DNA from: Nitrospirota bacterium
GTDB taxonomy: Bacteria > Nitrospirota > Nitrospiria > Nitrospirales > Nitrospiraceae
Length of the DNA: 64,000 bases
Direction of reading: 5' to 3'
Assembly (NCBI GenBank): GCA_002737345.1
Contig: NSIK01000016.1
Coordinates: 109,096 to 173,095 of the forward strand
Shown one piece after another: positions 17,169-25,861 of the stretch; within the stretch, counting starts at the first letter, position 1; each line of letters begins with the position of its first letter. Both the position numbers and the translations under genes were made by a program. The notes under the pieces are model-generated. The model saw only the letters and a list, made by a program, of their open reading frames with translations. It was not told where the DNA came from and did no database searches.

Positions 17169-17837
17169 TCACACCGGCCACTCTTCTTCCTTCCAGGCCA
17201 TCTCCCAGAACATCCACTCATACCGCGAACTGAGTACAAACGATTTTTCCATCCGTTTCTTTTCTTCCTTGCCCGCCGTTTTGGCCCATTGGTCCACTTT
17301 TTTTCTCATCCATTCCTGCACCTCGGCGAACTCCGGCGACCCATAGAGCATGAGCCAGTCGCGATAGGGATGTTTCGTGGAGGGAGGTCCATTCTTGAGC
17401 AAATGTTGCCCTACGACGCAATAGATCCAGGCGCAGGGGAGTGCGACGACCGTGATCTCTGCCGCCGAGCCAGTATGGGCGATGGTAAGCATATGCCTAG
17501 TGTAGGCATAGTTCGTTGGCGCCATCGGCACGGAGGACATTTCCTTCGCTGTCATCTTCCATCGCTTCCCATAGTTCTCGTGGAGGCTCCGTTCGACGGT
17601 GATGGTTTCCTCCGCGAGCCTGGCGAAGCGCAGCGCGCTCTCGGATTCCGGCGCTCTAACGGCTCCGGCCGCGAAGACACGGGACAGGTCGCCGAGGAAT
17701 CTCGCATCTTGAAGTATGTAATATTTAAATTTTCGCTCGGGCAAGGTGCCGTTGCCGAGCGCAACGACGAAGGGATGGGTGAGCTGACTATCCCAGGTGG
17801 ATTGCGCCAGCTTGCGGAGATGGTCAGAGAACGACAT
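17169..17837 (-). CDS. tenA: TenA family protein (thiaminase II / aminopyrimidine aminohydrolase)
   Basis: 222 residues of the all-helical TenA/THI-4 fold. Recognisable parts are HPFVVALGNGTLPERKFKYYI at the N-terminus with the usual YILQD motif, and ALPCAWIYCVVG, whose first cysteine is the expected nucleophile. A conserved C-terminal YEWMFWEMAW carries the glutamate/tyrosine-type active-site residues. TenA releases the HMP pyrimidine from degraded thiamine for salvage, feeding ThiD. The open frame runs upstream to 17930, but the ATG at 17837 has AAAGGA eight bases before it and matches family length. Confidence 0.9.
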   Translation of the reverse strand: MSFSDHLRKLAQSTWDSQLTHPFVVALGNGTLPERKFKYYILQDARFLGDLSRVFAAGAVRAPESESALRFARLAEETITVERSLHENYGKRWKMTAKEMSSVPMAPTNYAYTRHMLTIAHTGSAAEITVVALPCAWIYCVVGQHLLKNGPPSTKHPYRDWLMLYGSPEFAEVQEWMRKKVDQWAKTAGKEEKKRMEKSFVLSSRYEWMFWEMAWKEEEWPV

Positions 17838-17910
17838 GCGGATATTCCTTTCGCGTTCGATTGGGCGACGGCAACCATTTTCGCAAGCGAGGGGGCTGGC
17901 GCTTGTGCCG

Positions 17911-18903
17911 CTAGGGTCGTAGAAAATCAATGAGTGTTTGATTGACTAACTCCGGTTGCTCCCATTGTGGGATATGTCCTGCCTTGGGGATCCGGACGAA
18001 GGTCGAGCCGGCAATCGTTCGATGGAGCTGGTCGCCTGCCGGGATGGGGAATACCCGGTCTTCCTCGCCCCAGATAATCATCGTGGGGTGTGTGATCGTT
18101 CCAATGCGCGGCGCGAATTGTTCTTCCCAGAGGGGGAGGTTGGTACCGATGGTCAGTAGAGCCCGGAAGAGTCCCGGCTGTTGGCGGTTGCGGTTGGCCC
18201 GGTCCAATACCGCCGAGGTCAAGAGGGCCGGGTCGTAGACGAACTCACGCATGGTGGACTCCAGCATGCATCTCCCGAAGAGCCAATTGCCGAAAGAGAC
18301 CAGCCCGGAGGAGGCGCTGGTTGTTAAGGCGCGGCGAATCGAGGGGCTGGCCAGATGCTCCATCACGTGAGCCGGGAGTCCGTCGATGAGGATGAGCTGT
18401 GAGACCCTGGCCGGATGGTCGAGGGCGAGCCCAATGGCGAGTCCCCCTCCCATGCTGTTGCCCACGATGCTGGCCTGGGGAATCTGGAGTGCGTCCATGA
18501 AGCCCACAAGATATTTGAGCAGCTGATCCGGACGGTATTCGATATCCGGTTTGTCCGAGAGCCCTGCCCCGACCAGGTCTGGCGTGATCACGCGGAAATG
18601 GGCAGCGAGGGCCGCTTGTTGATGTTCCCATTGCCACATCGAGCCTCCAAACCCATGGAGGAGGATGACAGGCGCTCCCTGTCCCTGATCGAGGTAGGCG
18701 ATGCGTTGATCGAGGACCGTGACAGTCTTGATCGGGAGTCGTCCGAGGGCGTCGAACCACAGAGGCAGGGGAGGAGTCGGCGTGCAAGCAGTCAGCATGA
18801 GCGACAGGCCTATGAGCGAAGCGAGAAGCCAGGCGCGGGAGCAACGAGGTGACAGGGCCTGGCTGTCGGAGCGAGAACTAGTCCAGTTGGATGACTGTTT
18901 CAT
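17911..18903 (-). CDS. Alpha/beta hydrolase lipoprotein
   Basis: 330 residues. After a basic N-terminus, the hydrophobic segment LLASLIGLSLMLTAC ends in a lipobox, so the protein is probably lipid-anchored. The hydrolase domain has LLHGFGGSMWQWEHQ (oxyanion region), VGNSMGGGLA (nucleophile serine), WGEEDRVFP (acid) and AGHIPQWEQP (histidine). This is the classical esterase, epoxide or haloalkane-type fold; the substrate is unknown. Its start overlaps the last 26 bases of pycB, so translation is probably coupled. The reason for that pairing is not obvious from function. Confidence 0.85.
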   Translation of the reverse strand: MKQSSNWTSSRSDSQALSPRCSRAWLLASLIGLSLMLTACTPTPPLPLWFDALGRLPIKTVTVLDQRIAYLDQGQGAPVILLHGFGGSMWQWEHQQAALAAHFRVITPDLVGAGLSDKPDIEYRPDQLLKYLVGFMDALQIPQASIVGNSMGGGLAIGLALDHPARVSQLILIDGLPAHVMEHLASPSIRRALTTSASSGLVSFGNWLFGRCMLESTMREFVYDPALLTSAVLDRANRNRQQPGLFRALLTIGTNLPLWEEQFAPRIGTITHPTMIIWGEEDRVFPIPAGDQLHRTIAGSTFVRIPKAGHIPQWEQPELVNQTLIDFLRP

Positions 18904-20830
18904 CCGTCTTTACGTTGTCCCCTTCGGCGACCAGGATGGCGGTGACTTTTCCGTCAATCGGTGCCGGGACCTGGCTTTCCATCTTCATGGCTTCGATGAT
19001 CAGGAGAGGGGTCCCAGTTGTTACCAGGGCACCGACTGCGACCAGCACCTTGACGACTCGCCCCGGCATCGGGGGGGCCACGTCGCCAGGCTTGGAGGGC
19101 CTGGGCCGTTTGCGTTTGGCATTGGTGCCAGCCTTGGGGGCTGTAGGCAGGCCGGCTAGAACCTCCTGAATTGGTTCGAGCGAGACCTCTTCAAGTTTAT
19201 CGTTGACCCGGATGTAGTAGGGTTTGCGTCCGTCGACTTTCCGCCCGGACCCTGAGACCTTTACATGGTAGGTCTCGCCGTGGACCGTGACATTGAATTC
19301 TGCTGGGGCCAAATGGAGTTCGGTGGCCGTGGCAGGCCCGTGGGGCGAGAAGCTCTCGAGCGGCGCCAGCGCCAGATCTCCCTTTTCACGCGCTTCGAAA
19401 AAGTCTCGCGCGATGGCAGGGAAGAGGGTGAAGGAGAGCTGATCTTCCACTGTGGTCGCCGAGGCTGGCAGATCTTTTTTGATGGCTTCGAGTTCCGGCT
19501 CCAGCCGATCGGCTGGCCTGGTCTTGATCGGCTGTTCGTTTCCGATCGCGCGGGCCATGATATCGAGATTGACCTGTCCCGGCGCCCGCCCGTAGAGTCC
19601 GAGGAAGTAGTTTTTCGTTTCCGTGGTAATGACTTTGTATCGCTCGCCCGTCAGGACGTTGAGCGTGGCTTGGGTGCCTACGATCTGGCTGGTCGGGGTG
19701 ACGAGCGGGGGATAGCCCATGTCCTTGCGGACGCGCGGCACTTCATCCAGGACTTCTTTGATCCGATCGAGCGCATTCTGCTCGGTCAGTTGCGCCGCGA
19801 GGTTCGAGAGCATCCCGCCGGGAATCTGCGAGGTGAGGATCTCGGCATCGACGCCGGTGAACTCGCTTTCGAACTGCCGGTACTTTCGCCGCACGGTCCG
19901 GAAATGCTCGGTAATCGGAAGGAACGAGGCCAGGTCTAGGCCCGTATCGTACGGCGTGTTGCGCAGCGAGGCCACCACGGTTTCCGTTGCGGGATGCGAG
20001 GTGCCGCCGGCCAAGGGGGAGATGGAGGTATCCAACATGTCCAGGCCGCCGAGGATCGCCATGAGGGAGGTCATCGAGGCCATGCCGGAGGTGTAGTGCG
20101 AGTGTAAATGGACTGGGACCTTCACGGCGGCTTTGATGCGGCGGACGAGGTGATAGGCGTCGAGCGGCGCCAGAAGACCGGCCATGTCTTTGATGCAGAG
20201 AGTGTTGGTCCCCAGGTCTTCCAATTTTTTCGCCATGTCGACGAACCGGTCGATGCTGTGGACGGGACTGATGGTATAGCTGATGGCGGCTTCAACATGT
20301 TTGCCGCAGGCCTTCACTTCCCTCATGGCCCGTTCGAGATTGCGGATATCGTTCAGCGCGTCGAAGATGCGGAAGACGTCGATGCCATTAGTGGCGGACC
20401 GTTCGATGAACCGTTCCAGCACATCGTCAGCATAATGCCGGTAGCCGACCAGGTTCTGCCCGCGGAGCAGCATTTGGAGCTTGGTATTGGGCATGGCGGC
20501 GCGTAGCGCGCGGAGCCGCTCCCAGGGATCTTCTTTGAGGAAACGCAGGCAAGTATCAAAGGTGGCGCCGCCCCAGACCTCCAGCGACCAATAGCCGACG
20601 GCGTCGAGTTTCTTGGCGATCGGCAGCATGTCTTCCGTCCGCATGCGCGTAGCCAGAAGCGACTGATGGCCGTCGCGCAAGGCGACCTCGGTAATCAGGA
20701 GGGGCTTGCCTGGCGCCGGTTGGATGGTCAGCTCAGGGCTGACCTTGGCGCGGGCCTTCGATGTCCGGACGGCTGGGCTGGCGGTCCGTTTTTTGGAAGC
20801 CTGCTTTTTCGAGGGTCGTCGTGTCGCCAT
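18878..20830 (-). CDS. pycB: Pyruvate carboxylase subunit B (carboxyltransferase + biotin carrier)
   Basis: 650 residues. After a lysine-rich N-terminal tail (about 40 residues) comes an HMGL-like carboxyltransferase barrel with EVALRDGHQSLLATRM, TNTLCIKDMAGLL (the lysine usually carbamylated) and HLHSHYTSGMA (metal-binding histidines). A conserved PYC/OADA domain covers about 330-520. A biotinyl domain closes the protein, with EAMKMES as the biotin attachment site, following a proline/lysine-rich linker. It moves the carboxyl group from biotin to pyruvate, giving oxaloacetate. A 2-oxoglutarate carboxylase or a decarboxylase alpha chain are alternatives; no membrane decarboxylase subunits are nearby. 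pycA lies 53 bases upstream. Confidence 0.9.
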   Translation of the reverse strand: MATRRPSKKQASKKRTASPAVRTSKARAKVSPELTIQPAPGKPLLITEVALRDGHQSLLATRMRTEDMLPIAKKLDAVGYWSLEVWGGATFDTCLRFLKEDPWERLRALRAAMPNTKLQMLLRGQNLVGYRHYADDVLERFIERSATNGIDVFRIFDALNDIRNLERAMREVKACGKHVEAAISYTISPVHSIDRFVDMAKKLEDLGTNTLCIKDMAGLLAPLDAYHLVRRIKAAVKVPVHLHSHYTSGMASMTSLMAILGGLDMLDTSISPLAGGTSHPATETVVASLRNTPYDTGLDLASFLPITEHFRTVRRKYRQFESEFTGVDAEILTSQIPGGMLSNLAAQLTEQNALDRIKEVLDEVPRVRKDMGYPPLVTPTSQIVGTQATLNVLTGERYKVITTETKNYFLGLYGRAPGQVNLDIMARAIGNEQPIKTRPADRLEPELEAIKKDLPASATTVEDQLSFTLFPAIARDFFEAREKGDLALAPLESFSPHGPATATELHLAPAEFNVTVHGETYHVKVSGSGRKVDGRKPYYIRVNDKLEEVSLEPIQEVLAGLPTAPKAGTNAKRKRPRPSKPGDVAPPMPGRVVKVLVAVGALVTTGTPLLIIEAMKMESQVPAPIDGKVTAILVAEGDNVKTDETVIQLD

Positions 20831-20883
20831 GATGTCCTGGTCTTCTCGTTATCCTGTCAGCGGGTGGATAGACGGCTGTATGG

Positions 20884-22302
20884 CTACAGCCCTTCGTAGG
20901 CGGCGATGGCGGCGGAGAGCGCCAGCACCAGATCCTCTGGTTGCTCGAATTCATGGTAGTTGAAGAGCGCTGGATGCGTGTCTAAGTAAGAGGTGTCGAA
21001 CCGTCCTGCCATGAAGTCCTCTTCCTGCATGATTTCCTTCATGAAGGGGATCGTCGTCTTGACCCCGCGCAAGACATATTCTTCGAGCGAGCGTCTCATG
21101 CGGCTGACGGTTTCTTCCCAGGTGCGGCCGCGCACGGTGAGTTTGGCCAGGAGGGCGTCGTAGTAGGGCGGCACCACATAGTCTTTGTAGACCGCCCCGT
21201 CGATGCGCACGCCGATCCCGCCTGGCGAGAGATAGGCGGTAATCGTGCCGGCGCAAGGGCGGAAGTTATTCTTGGGGTCTTCGGCGTTGATGCGGCATTG
21301 GATGGAATGGCCTTGGAGCGTGACTTGCTGTTGGGTAATGTCGAGCGGCTTGCCCGCGGCAATAGCGATTTGATTGCGCACGATGTCGATCGCCGTGATT
21401 TGTTCCGTCACGGTGTGTTCGACCTGGAGGCGCGGGTTCATCTCGATAAAGTAATAGCGTCCGTCCTGATCGAGGAGGAACTCGACGGTGCCGGCATTGT
21501 CGTAATCGACCGCTTTGGCGATGGTGATAGCCGCGTCACCCATTTCGGCGCGCAGTTGCGGCGTCAGAATCAGTGAGGGGGCGATTTCGATGAGCTTTTG
21601 GTGCCGGCGCTGGATCGAGCAATCCCGCTCACCTAGGTGGATGATATTGCCATGCCGGTCGGCCAGAATCTGGAATTCGATGTGATGAGGCCGCTCGATA
21701 TATTTTTCAAGAAAGATGCTGCCATCGCCGAAGGAGGCGTGAGCCTCCCGTGAGGCGACCGCCATATTCTCGAGAAGTTCAGCATCGGACCGCACGACCC
21801 GAAGGCCGCGGCCTCCCCCGCCTGCGCTGGCTTTGATCATGACGGGGTAGCCGGTTTTTTTCGCAAAGGCCAAGGCTTCGTTGGCGTCGGTGACGTCGCC
21901 CTCTGTGCCTGGGACGATTGGGACTCCGACCCGCTTGGCTAGCTCGCGCGCTTTAACTTTGCTGCCCATCAAATCGATAGCATGGGGCGAGGGGCCGATG
22001 AAGGTTACGCCGGAGGTCTCGCAGAGTTGTGCGAATTGGGTATTTTCCGAGAGAAATCCATAGCCTGGATGGATGGCATCGGCGCCGATCCGTAGGGCCA
22101 GGTCGACGATCTGTTTGCTGTCCAGGAAGCCTTTGACCGGTCCGGGCCCGACCATATAGGCTTCGTCCGCTTTTTTGACGTAGATGCCGGTCGAATCGGC
22201 TTCGGAGTAGATGGCAGCGGTGGCGATATTCAATTCACGGCAGGCGCGGATAATCCGCATGGCGATTTCGCCGCGATTAGCCACCAGAATTTTCTTGAAC
22301 AT
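20884..22302 (-). CDS. pycA: Pyruvate carboxylase subunit A (biotin carboxylase)
   Basis: 472 residues, the length of an AccC-type biotin carboxylase. The order is: N-terminal domain starting FKKILVANRGEIAMRIIRA, the ATP-grasp domain with the KASAGGGGRGLRVV glycine loop, FIEMNPRLQVEHTVTE at the active site, and a C-terminal biotin carboxylase domain with QCRINAEDP. It carboxylates the biotin carried on PycB using ATP and bicarbonate. Its place directly upstream of pycB on the same strand supports a two-subunit pyruvate carboxylase rather than acetyl-CoA carboxylase, which would be expected next to accB. Confidence 0.9.
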   Translation of the reverse strand: MFKKILVANRGEIAMRIIRACRELNIATAAIYSEADSTGIYVKKADEAYMVGPGPVKGFLDSKQIVDLALRIGADAIHPGYGFLSENTQFAQLCETSGVTFIGPSPHAIDLMGSKVKARELAKRVGVPIVPGTEGDVTDANEALAFAKKTGYPVMIKASAGGGGRGLRVVRSDAELLENMAVASREAHASFGDGSIFLEKYIERPHHIEFQILADRHGNIIHLGERDCSIQRRHQKLIEIAPSLILTPQLRAEMGDAAITIAKAVDYDNAGTVEFLLDQDGRYYFIEMNPRLQVEHTVTEQITAIDIVRNQIAIAAGKPLDITQQQVTLQGHSIQCRINAEDPKNNFRPCAGTITAYLSPGGIGVRIDGAVYKDYVVPPYYDALLAKLTVRGRTWEETVSRMRRSLEEYVLRGVKTTIPFMKEIMQEEDFMAGRFDTSYLDTHPALFNYHEFEQPEDLVLALSAAIAAYEGL

Positions 22303-22432
22303 GCCGGTCCTTATTCCTCGGATCGCTGCTAATTTTTGCGAGTGTTCTCAGCTGAAAATGAGGACGTAAACTAGCATAGAATCAAGAGTCTTGTCGAGGG
22401 AGTGAGGATGGGAATGGGGCTGATTGGGGAGG

Positions 22433-22463
22433 CCAGAGGCGCGGCACTGTGCCGCGCCTCTGG
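22433..22463. terminator. Perfect 14-base-pair hairpin
   Basis: CCAGAGGCGCGGCA (22433-22446) and TGCCGCGCCTCTGG (22450-22463) form a perfect stem with a three-base loop. It lies 20 bases past the stop of the minus-strand IPT/TIG gene and upstream of pycA. It is probably the 3' terminator of the IPT/TIG gene, though no T-tract follows. Confidence 0.6.
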
Positions 22464-22482
22464 CGGAGATTATCCGATTCCG

Positions 22483-22941
22483 TTACTTGGCTTGGACGAG
22501 GAATCCTTTTGAACGGGCATTGCCGCCGCCGGCGACCACATCGATGAACGACATGCCTGCCCGGACGTCAGGAACCGTGGCTTCGATGGTGCTATCGTTG
22601 ACGAAGGTGTAGTCGATTTTGGCTGGCCCAGCCGCGCTAAAGGCCACCCCGTGGAAACATTCCTTAGCCCCGAAATTTTCGCCTTTGATGGTCACCTTCT
22701 GTCCAGGCTTGGCTTCGTCCGGCTCGACCCTGAAGATCTTGGGCCGTTTACTCCGATCGCAGACCGGGTCCCGCTCGACTTTCGCCGTATCGGACCCCTT
22801 GATGGATTCAGTTCCGTAGAGGGTGAAGCCTGCGCCATCCACCATCGCGCCTGGTTCCTCCGCAGAGACGAGGGGGAGGGCTAACGTGATGGATCCGATG
22901 AGGCCTAGGAGCATGAACCACAATGATTGCCGTATCTGCAT
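22483..22941 (-). CDS. Secreted IPT/TIG domain protein
   Basis: 152 residues. A signal peptide covers about 1-27 (SLWFMLLGLIGSITLALPLV, then SAEE). The C-terminal 90 residues form one immunoglobulin-like IPT/TIG domain: KIFRVEPDEAKPGQKVTIKG, ENFGAKECFHGV, TIEATVPDVRAG and FIDVVAGGGNARSKGF. The domain has two cysteines (VCDRS and KECF) that could pair. The product is probably exported to the periplasm as a binding module of unknown ligand. The ATG has a near-perfect AAGGAGG five bases upstream, which decides the start. It follows the PstS-like gene by 31 bases. Confidence 0.8.
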   Translation of the reverse strand: MQIRQSLWFMLLGLIGSITLALPLVSAEEPGAMVDGAGFTLYGTESIKGSDTAKVERDPVCDRSKRPKIFRVEPDEAKPGQKVTIKGENFGAKECFHGVAFSAAGPAKIDYTFVNDSTIEATVPDVRAGMSFIDVVAGGGNARSKGFLVQAK

Positions 22942-22972
22942 AGGTACCTCCTTGAAGAGCAACGACATCTGA

Positions 22973-23794
22973 CTATTTCTCGTTGATGGGGATGTAGGTG
23001 TCGGCCATGAGTTGTTGCCCTGCCTGGGACAGGGCAAACTGAATGAAGGCCTCAGCCAGGGGATGGGGCTCCTTCTTGGACAGGAGGAGGACCGGGCGCT
23101 TGAGCGGATAGCGACCGTCCTTGACGGTGGGGCCTTCCGGCTCGACCTTGTCGATGGATAGGAGTTTGACCGCGACGCCGCTCGCGACAACGGACAAGCC
23201 CTGACTGAGAGACAGGTAGGCGACCGCAGCCAGGGGAGGCAGGGTTCCCACGACAGTCTTGATGACCTGTTCATCTGGGCCGATCACCTTCGCGCTGTTG
23301 GTTATCTTGCCGGTAATGCCCAGCTGCGATTCAAAGGCCTCGCGGACGTTTTGGTTGCGAGGCCGGTCGATGACTAATATTTTCGTATCAAGCCCGCCGA
23401 GTTCTGACCATAGCGTGATTTTGCCGGAGAAAATGTCGGCAGCCTGTTGTTTCGTCAGCTCTTTCGTGAGATTGGAGAGATGCACGAGAATGCCGATGCC
23501 ATCCCACGCGATGGGCGTTGCCGCGAGATCCTGGGCTGCCGTTCCCGTGACGGCAATGTGGGCCTGGCCAGACTTGACCATCTCAACCGGACGCGAATTG
23601 CCGTCCCAGACCACATCGAGATAGGCGCGAGGGTTGGCTTTTTCAAAGGCGCGGGCGAGGGGTTCGATGGTCGTCAGTTCCGGTCCGTTGCCGGCGATGA
23701 TCAGGTTCCCGGCGAATTCTGCCAGGACGAAAGGGGCCATGCCCCAGCTAAAGAGAAGGCTGAGGCCTAGCGCGAGGGCGAGTCTCGCGATCAT
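22973..23794 (-). CDS. Periplasmic PstS-like phosphate/oxyanion-binding protein
   Basis: 273 residues with a signal peptide (LALALGLSLLFSWGMAPFVL then AEF). The mature part has the periplasmic binding protein II layout of the PstS family: LIIAGNGPELTTIEPLARAF, AHIAVTGTAAQDL, ELTKQQAADIFSGKITLWSE (a strong PstS family signature) and IDRPRNQNVREAFES, which replaces the usual RxxGSGT phosphate loop. Because that loop differs and no Pst permease genes are nearby, the ligand may not be phosphate. The start at 23794 has GGAG five bases before it; the frame is open further upstream to 23929. Confidence 0.82.
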   Translation of the reverse strand: MIARLALALGLSLLFSWGMAPFVLAEFAGNLIIAGNGPELTTIEPLARAFEKANPRAYLDVVWDGNSRPVEMVKSGQAHIAVTGTAAQDLAATPIAWDGIGILVHLSNLTKELTKQQAADIFSGKITLWSELGGLDTKILVIDRPRNQNVREAFESQLGITGKITNSAKVIGPDEQVIKTVVGTLPPLAAVAYLSLSQGLSVVASGVAVKLLSIDKVEPEGPTVKDGRYPLKRPVLLLSKKEPHPLAEAFIQFALSQAGQQLMADTYIPINEK

Positions 23795-23867
23795 GGGTGC
23801 TCCATAGGGTTGGGGTGGATATTGGGAAGGGGTGGCTGTGCGAGGGCCTGCCATTCCACGGTCTAGC

Positions 23868-24176
23868 TCAGTGCTCCGTGACGCCGCCGGTGGAAGCGTC
23901 TGGCGGTGCGGCAGTCTCGGGGGCGGCACGTTTGCCGGTCAACGGCGGAAGTTTGGCAAATTTGTCCATCCGCTCGTCCAGCATGTTGTAGGCTTTTTGT
24001 TCAGCAAAGCCGGTTTTGTGGGTGCCTTTGACCAAGGTCGTGCTGGCGGACATGAGCCGCGTGGCCTCCTGGGCGCTGCAATGAGGGCAGACGGTGTCTT
24101 CAACTCTGGCATGGACTGATTGGGTAGCGTCGAACTGCTTCTCGCATTTTCCACAACGATATTCGTAGATCGGCAT
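23868..24176 (-). CDS. FmdB family zinc ribbon protein
   Basis: 102 residues. The N-terminal 45 residues are the FmdB/CxxC-CxxC zinc ribbon: MPIYEYRCGKCEKQFD and TVCPHCSAQEATRL, with two zinc-binding CxxC pairs. The tail is rich in alanine and proline and looks disordered. These small proteins are widespread and their role is not settled; a regulatory role has been proposed. Start context is good, with AAGGAT seven bases before the ATG. It is on the same strand as the PstS-like and IPT/TIG genes and may share a transcript. Confidence 0.85.
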   Translation of the reverse strand: MPIYEYRCGKCEKQFDATQSVHARVEDTVCPHCSAQEATRLMSASTTLVKGTHKTGFAEQKAYNMLDERMDKFAKLPPLTGKRAAPETAAPPDASTGGVTEH

Positions 24177-24304
24177 GATTGATATCCTTCACGCGGGATA
24201 AAAGCCGGACAAAGAGAGGCAGTGCTCTTGACCAGCCGTTGAGCTTTGCCTTATTGTACACATCTTGTAGACATGACTTCTAGTGGCTGAAGAGGAGGGT
24301 TTCG

Positions 24305-24481
24305 ATGCCCCTGTTGATTCGGAAGTACAAAAGTGTCAGTGGAATGATGCAGGAAGAGCGGATTGACGATGAGGATCGGATCGCGCGCTATATGAAGCTC
24401 TTCGACAAGGACGATATCAAGAAGCTCGAGACCGGTGTGAAGGTCTTCATTGAGAAGGACGAGTGGCAACTCCTGCCGTAA
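24305..24481 (+). CDS. Small conserved-looking hypothetical protein (58 aa)
   Basis: A short gene with a strong ribosome binding site (GAGGAGGG six bases before the ATG). The 58 residues read MPLLIRKYKSVSGMMQEERI at the start, then a charged helix with DDEDR and KKLETG, ending WQLLP. There are no cysteines, no signal peptide and no membrane segment. The reading frame has normal codon use for this DNA, so I believe it is real, but I recognise no family. The opposite strand has a longer frame but no ribosome site. Confidence 0.6.
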   Translation: MPLLIRKYKSVSGMMQEERIDDEDRIARYMKLFDKDDIKKLETGVKVFIEKDEWQLLP

Positions 24482-24567
24482 GCTGTCTCAAGCATTGACG
24501 AGACATCCTCGTAGATTGCATCGGAATCTGATCGTGGCCGCGAATGCGGTCAAGCCCTGAACGGTAA

Positions 24568-24588
24568 AAATGGGGCTCGGCCCCATTT
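24568..24588. terminator. Short perfect hairpin
   Basis: AAATGGGGC (24568-24576) and GCCCCATTT (24580-24588) are perfect complements with a TCG loop, ending in a run of Ts. It sits 86 bases after the small gene at 24305-24481 and is a good candidate for its terminator. Confidence 0.55.
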
Positions 24589-24609
24589 GGTCTGAAAGGC
24601 GTGGTTGCT

Positions 24610-24819
24610 ATGACCTATTGGATTCACATCGCGCGGTCGATCGATCGAGTCACGCTCCATAAGGATCGTTGCGGGGAGGTGCCGTCGTCGACGATCGGAT
24701 CTTCCAGCGATTTCTGGGAGGGCGGATGGTTCGACTATCCGGATAAGGAGCGAGCCGTAGCCGCGATGGAGAAGGCAGGGACGTCGGATCAGCGGCGCTG
24801 CGTTCTGTGCAAGGCGTAA
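24610..24819 (+). CDS. Small hypothetical protein (69 aa)
   Basis: 69 residues: MTYWIHIARSIDRVTLHKDR at the start, then CGEVPSSTIG, a central WEGGWFDYPDKERAVAAME and a C-terminal RRCVLCKA. The single CGE and final CVLC cysteines could bind zinc, but there is no complete zinc-ribbon pattern. An AAAGG lies ten bases before this ATG; an in-frame GTG at 24601 is an alternative. The TAA stop abuts a partial palindromic repeat. I do not recognise the family. Confidence 0.55.
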   Translation: MTYWIHIARSIDRVTLHKDRCGEVPSSTIGSSSDFWEGGWFDYPDKERAVAAMEKAGTSDQRRCVLCKA

Positions 24820-24895
24820 CAGGATGCTGGAACAGTCCTCCAGCATCGTTCTCGTCTCGAATGTATCCTCAAGGTTTGCGGCTACCCCCCGGTGC
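24817..24895. repeat. Palindromic intergenic repeat, partial copy
   Basis: TAACAGGATGCTGGAACAGT followed by CCTCCAGCATCGTTCTCG and TATCCTCAAGGTTTGCGG. It is the left end of the family; the core and right end are degraded. The TAA is the stop of the preceding small gene. Confidence 0.6.
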
Positions 24896-24973
24896 GTGTA
24901 TCGGCTGCGGCCTAGCGCATGATCGATTCGCAGCAATCCATCAGTCATCACTGTTGACCCATCGCACAATCTG

Positions 24974-25843
24974 ATGCCACGATTCGCCCTCCTCCTGACA
25001 ACGCTCATCTGGGGCGCGACGTTTCCTGCGACGAAAGTCGCGTTAGAACAAATCCCCCCGCTCTCGTTTCTCTTCCTTCGCTTTCTCCTGGGCACCATCC
25101 TGGTTGGGGTCGTGTTTCTGCTGTGGCGGCGCCGGTTGCACCGCGAGCCGGCTGTTTTGCGGGCTGGCGCGATTGCCACCTGCTGGCTCTTTCTCGGCTA
25201 CGTCCTTCAAACGGTCGGACTGCACTACACGACCGCCTCGAACTCCGCGTTCATCACAGCGCTCTATGTCATCATCGTGCCATTAGTCCTGCGCCGATTC
25301 GATCGGCGCGTGTGGGTGGCCACCGGGATTGCGACGGCGGGGCTCTGGCTGTTGGTGAATCCCAGCGCATCTGGGAACCTCGGCGATCTGTTGACGCTCG
25401 GCTGTGCGCTGGCGTTTGCCGGGCATATTGCCTGCCTCGAGCGGTTTACCCGCGAAGTTGATGCGCCGTCCCTGTTTGCCTGGCAGATGATGGCGATGGT
25501 GGTGTTGCTGTTGCCCATCCTGCTAATTGAACGAGCGCCGGTCGAGGCCTTTGCCCCGACGTCGATGCTGCTCATCGGGCTTGGGATTACCGGAGGCCTT
25601 GCGACCGGAGCCTTTGCGGTTCAAATGTGGGCGCAGCGTATTTTACCCGCGCAGCAAGTCGCGTTGATCTTTGCCTCGGAGCCGGCCTATGCCGCTTGGC
25701 TGTCCTGGTACTTTCTGGGGGAAACCTTGGATCTGCAGGGCTGGGTTGGCAGCGCCCTGATTCTCGTCGCGGTCCTGGTGGGATCATGGGACAGCGGGTC
25801 CACGTCGTCTGAGCCGGCGGTCAGAGTGGTTGAGCCGGCATAA
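24974..25843 (+). CDS. EamA/DMT family membrane transporter
   Basis: 289 residues with about ten hydrophobic helices in two homologous halves, the RhaT/EamA drug/metabolite exporter layout. Typical features are LLTTLIWGATFPATKVALEQ at the start, QTVGLHYTTASNSAFITALY in the first repeat and ALIFASEPAYAAWLSWYFL with LGETLDLQGW in the second. The direction is probably export; the substrate is unknown. The start context has no clear ribosome site. It is followed 18 bases later by the hypothetical gene at 25862, so the two likely share a transcript. Confidence 0.88.
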   Translation: MPRFALLLTTLIWGATFPATKVALEQIPPLSFLFLRFLLGTILVGVVFLLWRRRLHREPAVLRAGAIATCWLFLGYVLQTVGLHYTTASNSAFITALYVIIVPLVLRRFDRRVWVATGIATAGLWLLVNPSASGNLGDLLTLGCALAFAGHIACLERFTREVDAPSLFAWQMMAMVVLLLPILLIERAPVEAFAPTSMLLIGLGITGGLATGAFAVQMWAQRILPAQQVALIFASEPAYAAWLSWYFLGETLDLQGWVGSALILVAVLVGSWDSGSTSSEPAVRVVEPA

Positions 25844-25861
25844 TGCGGTAGAAGGAGCCAG

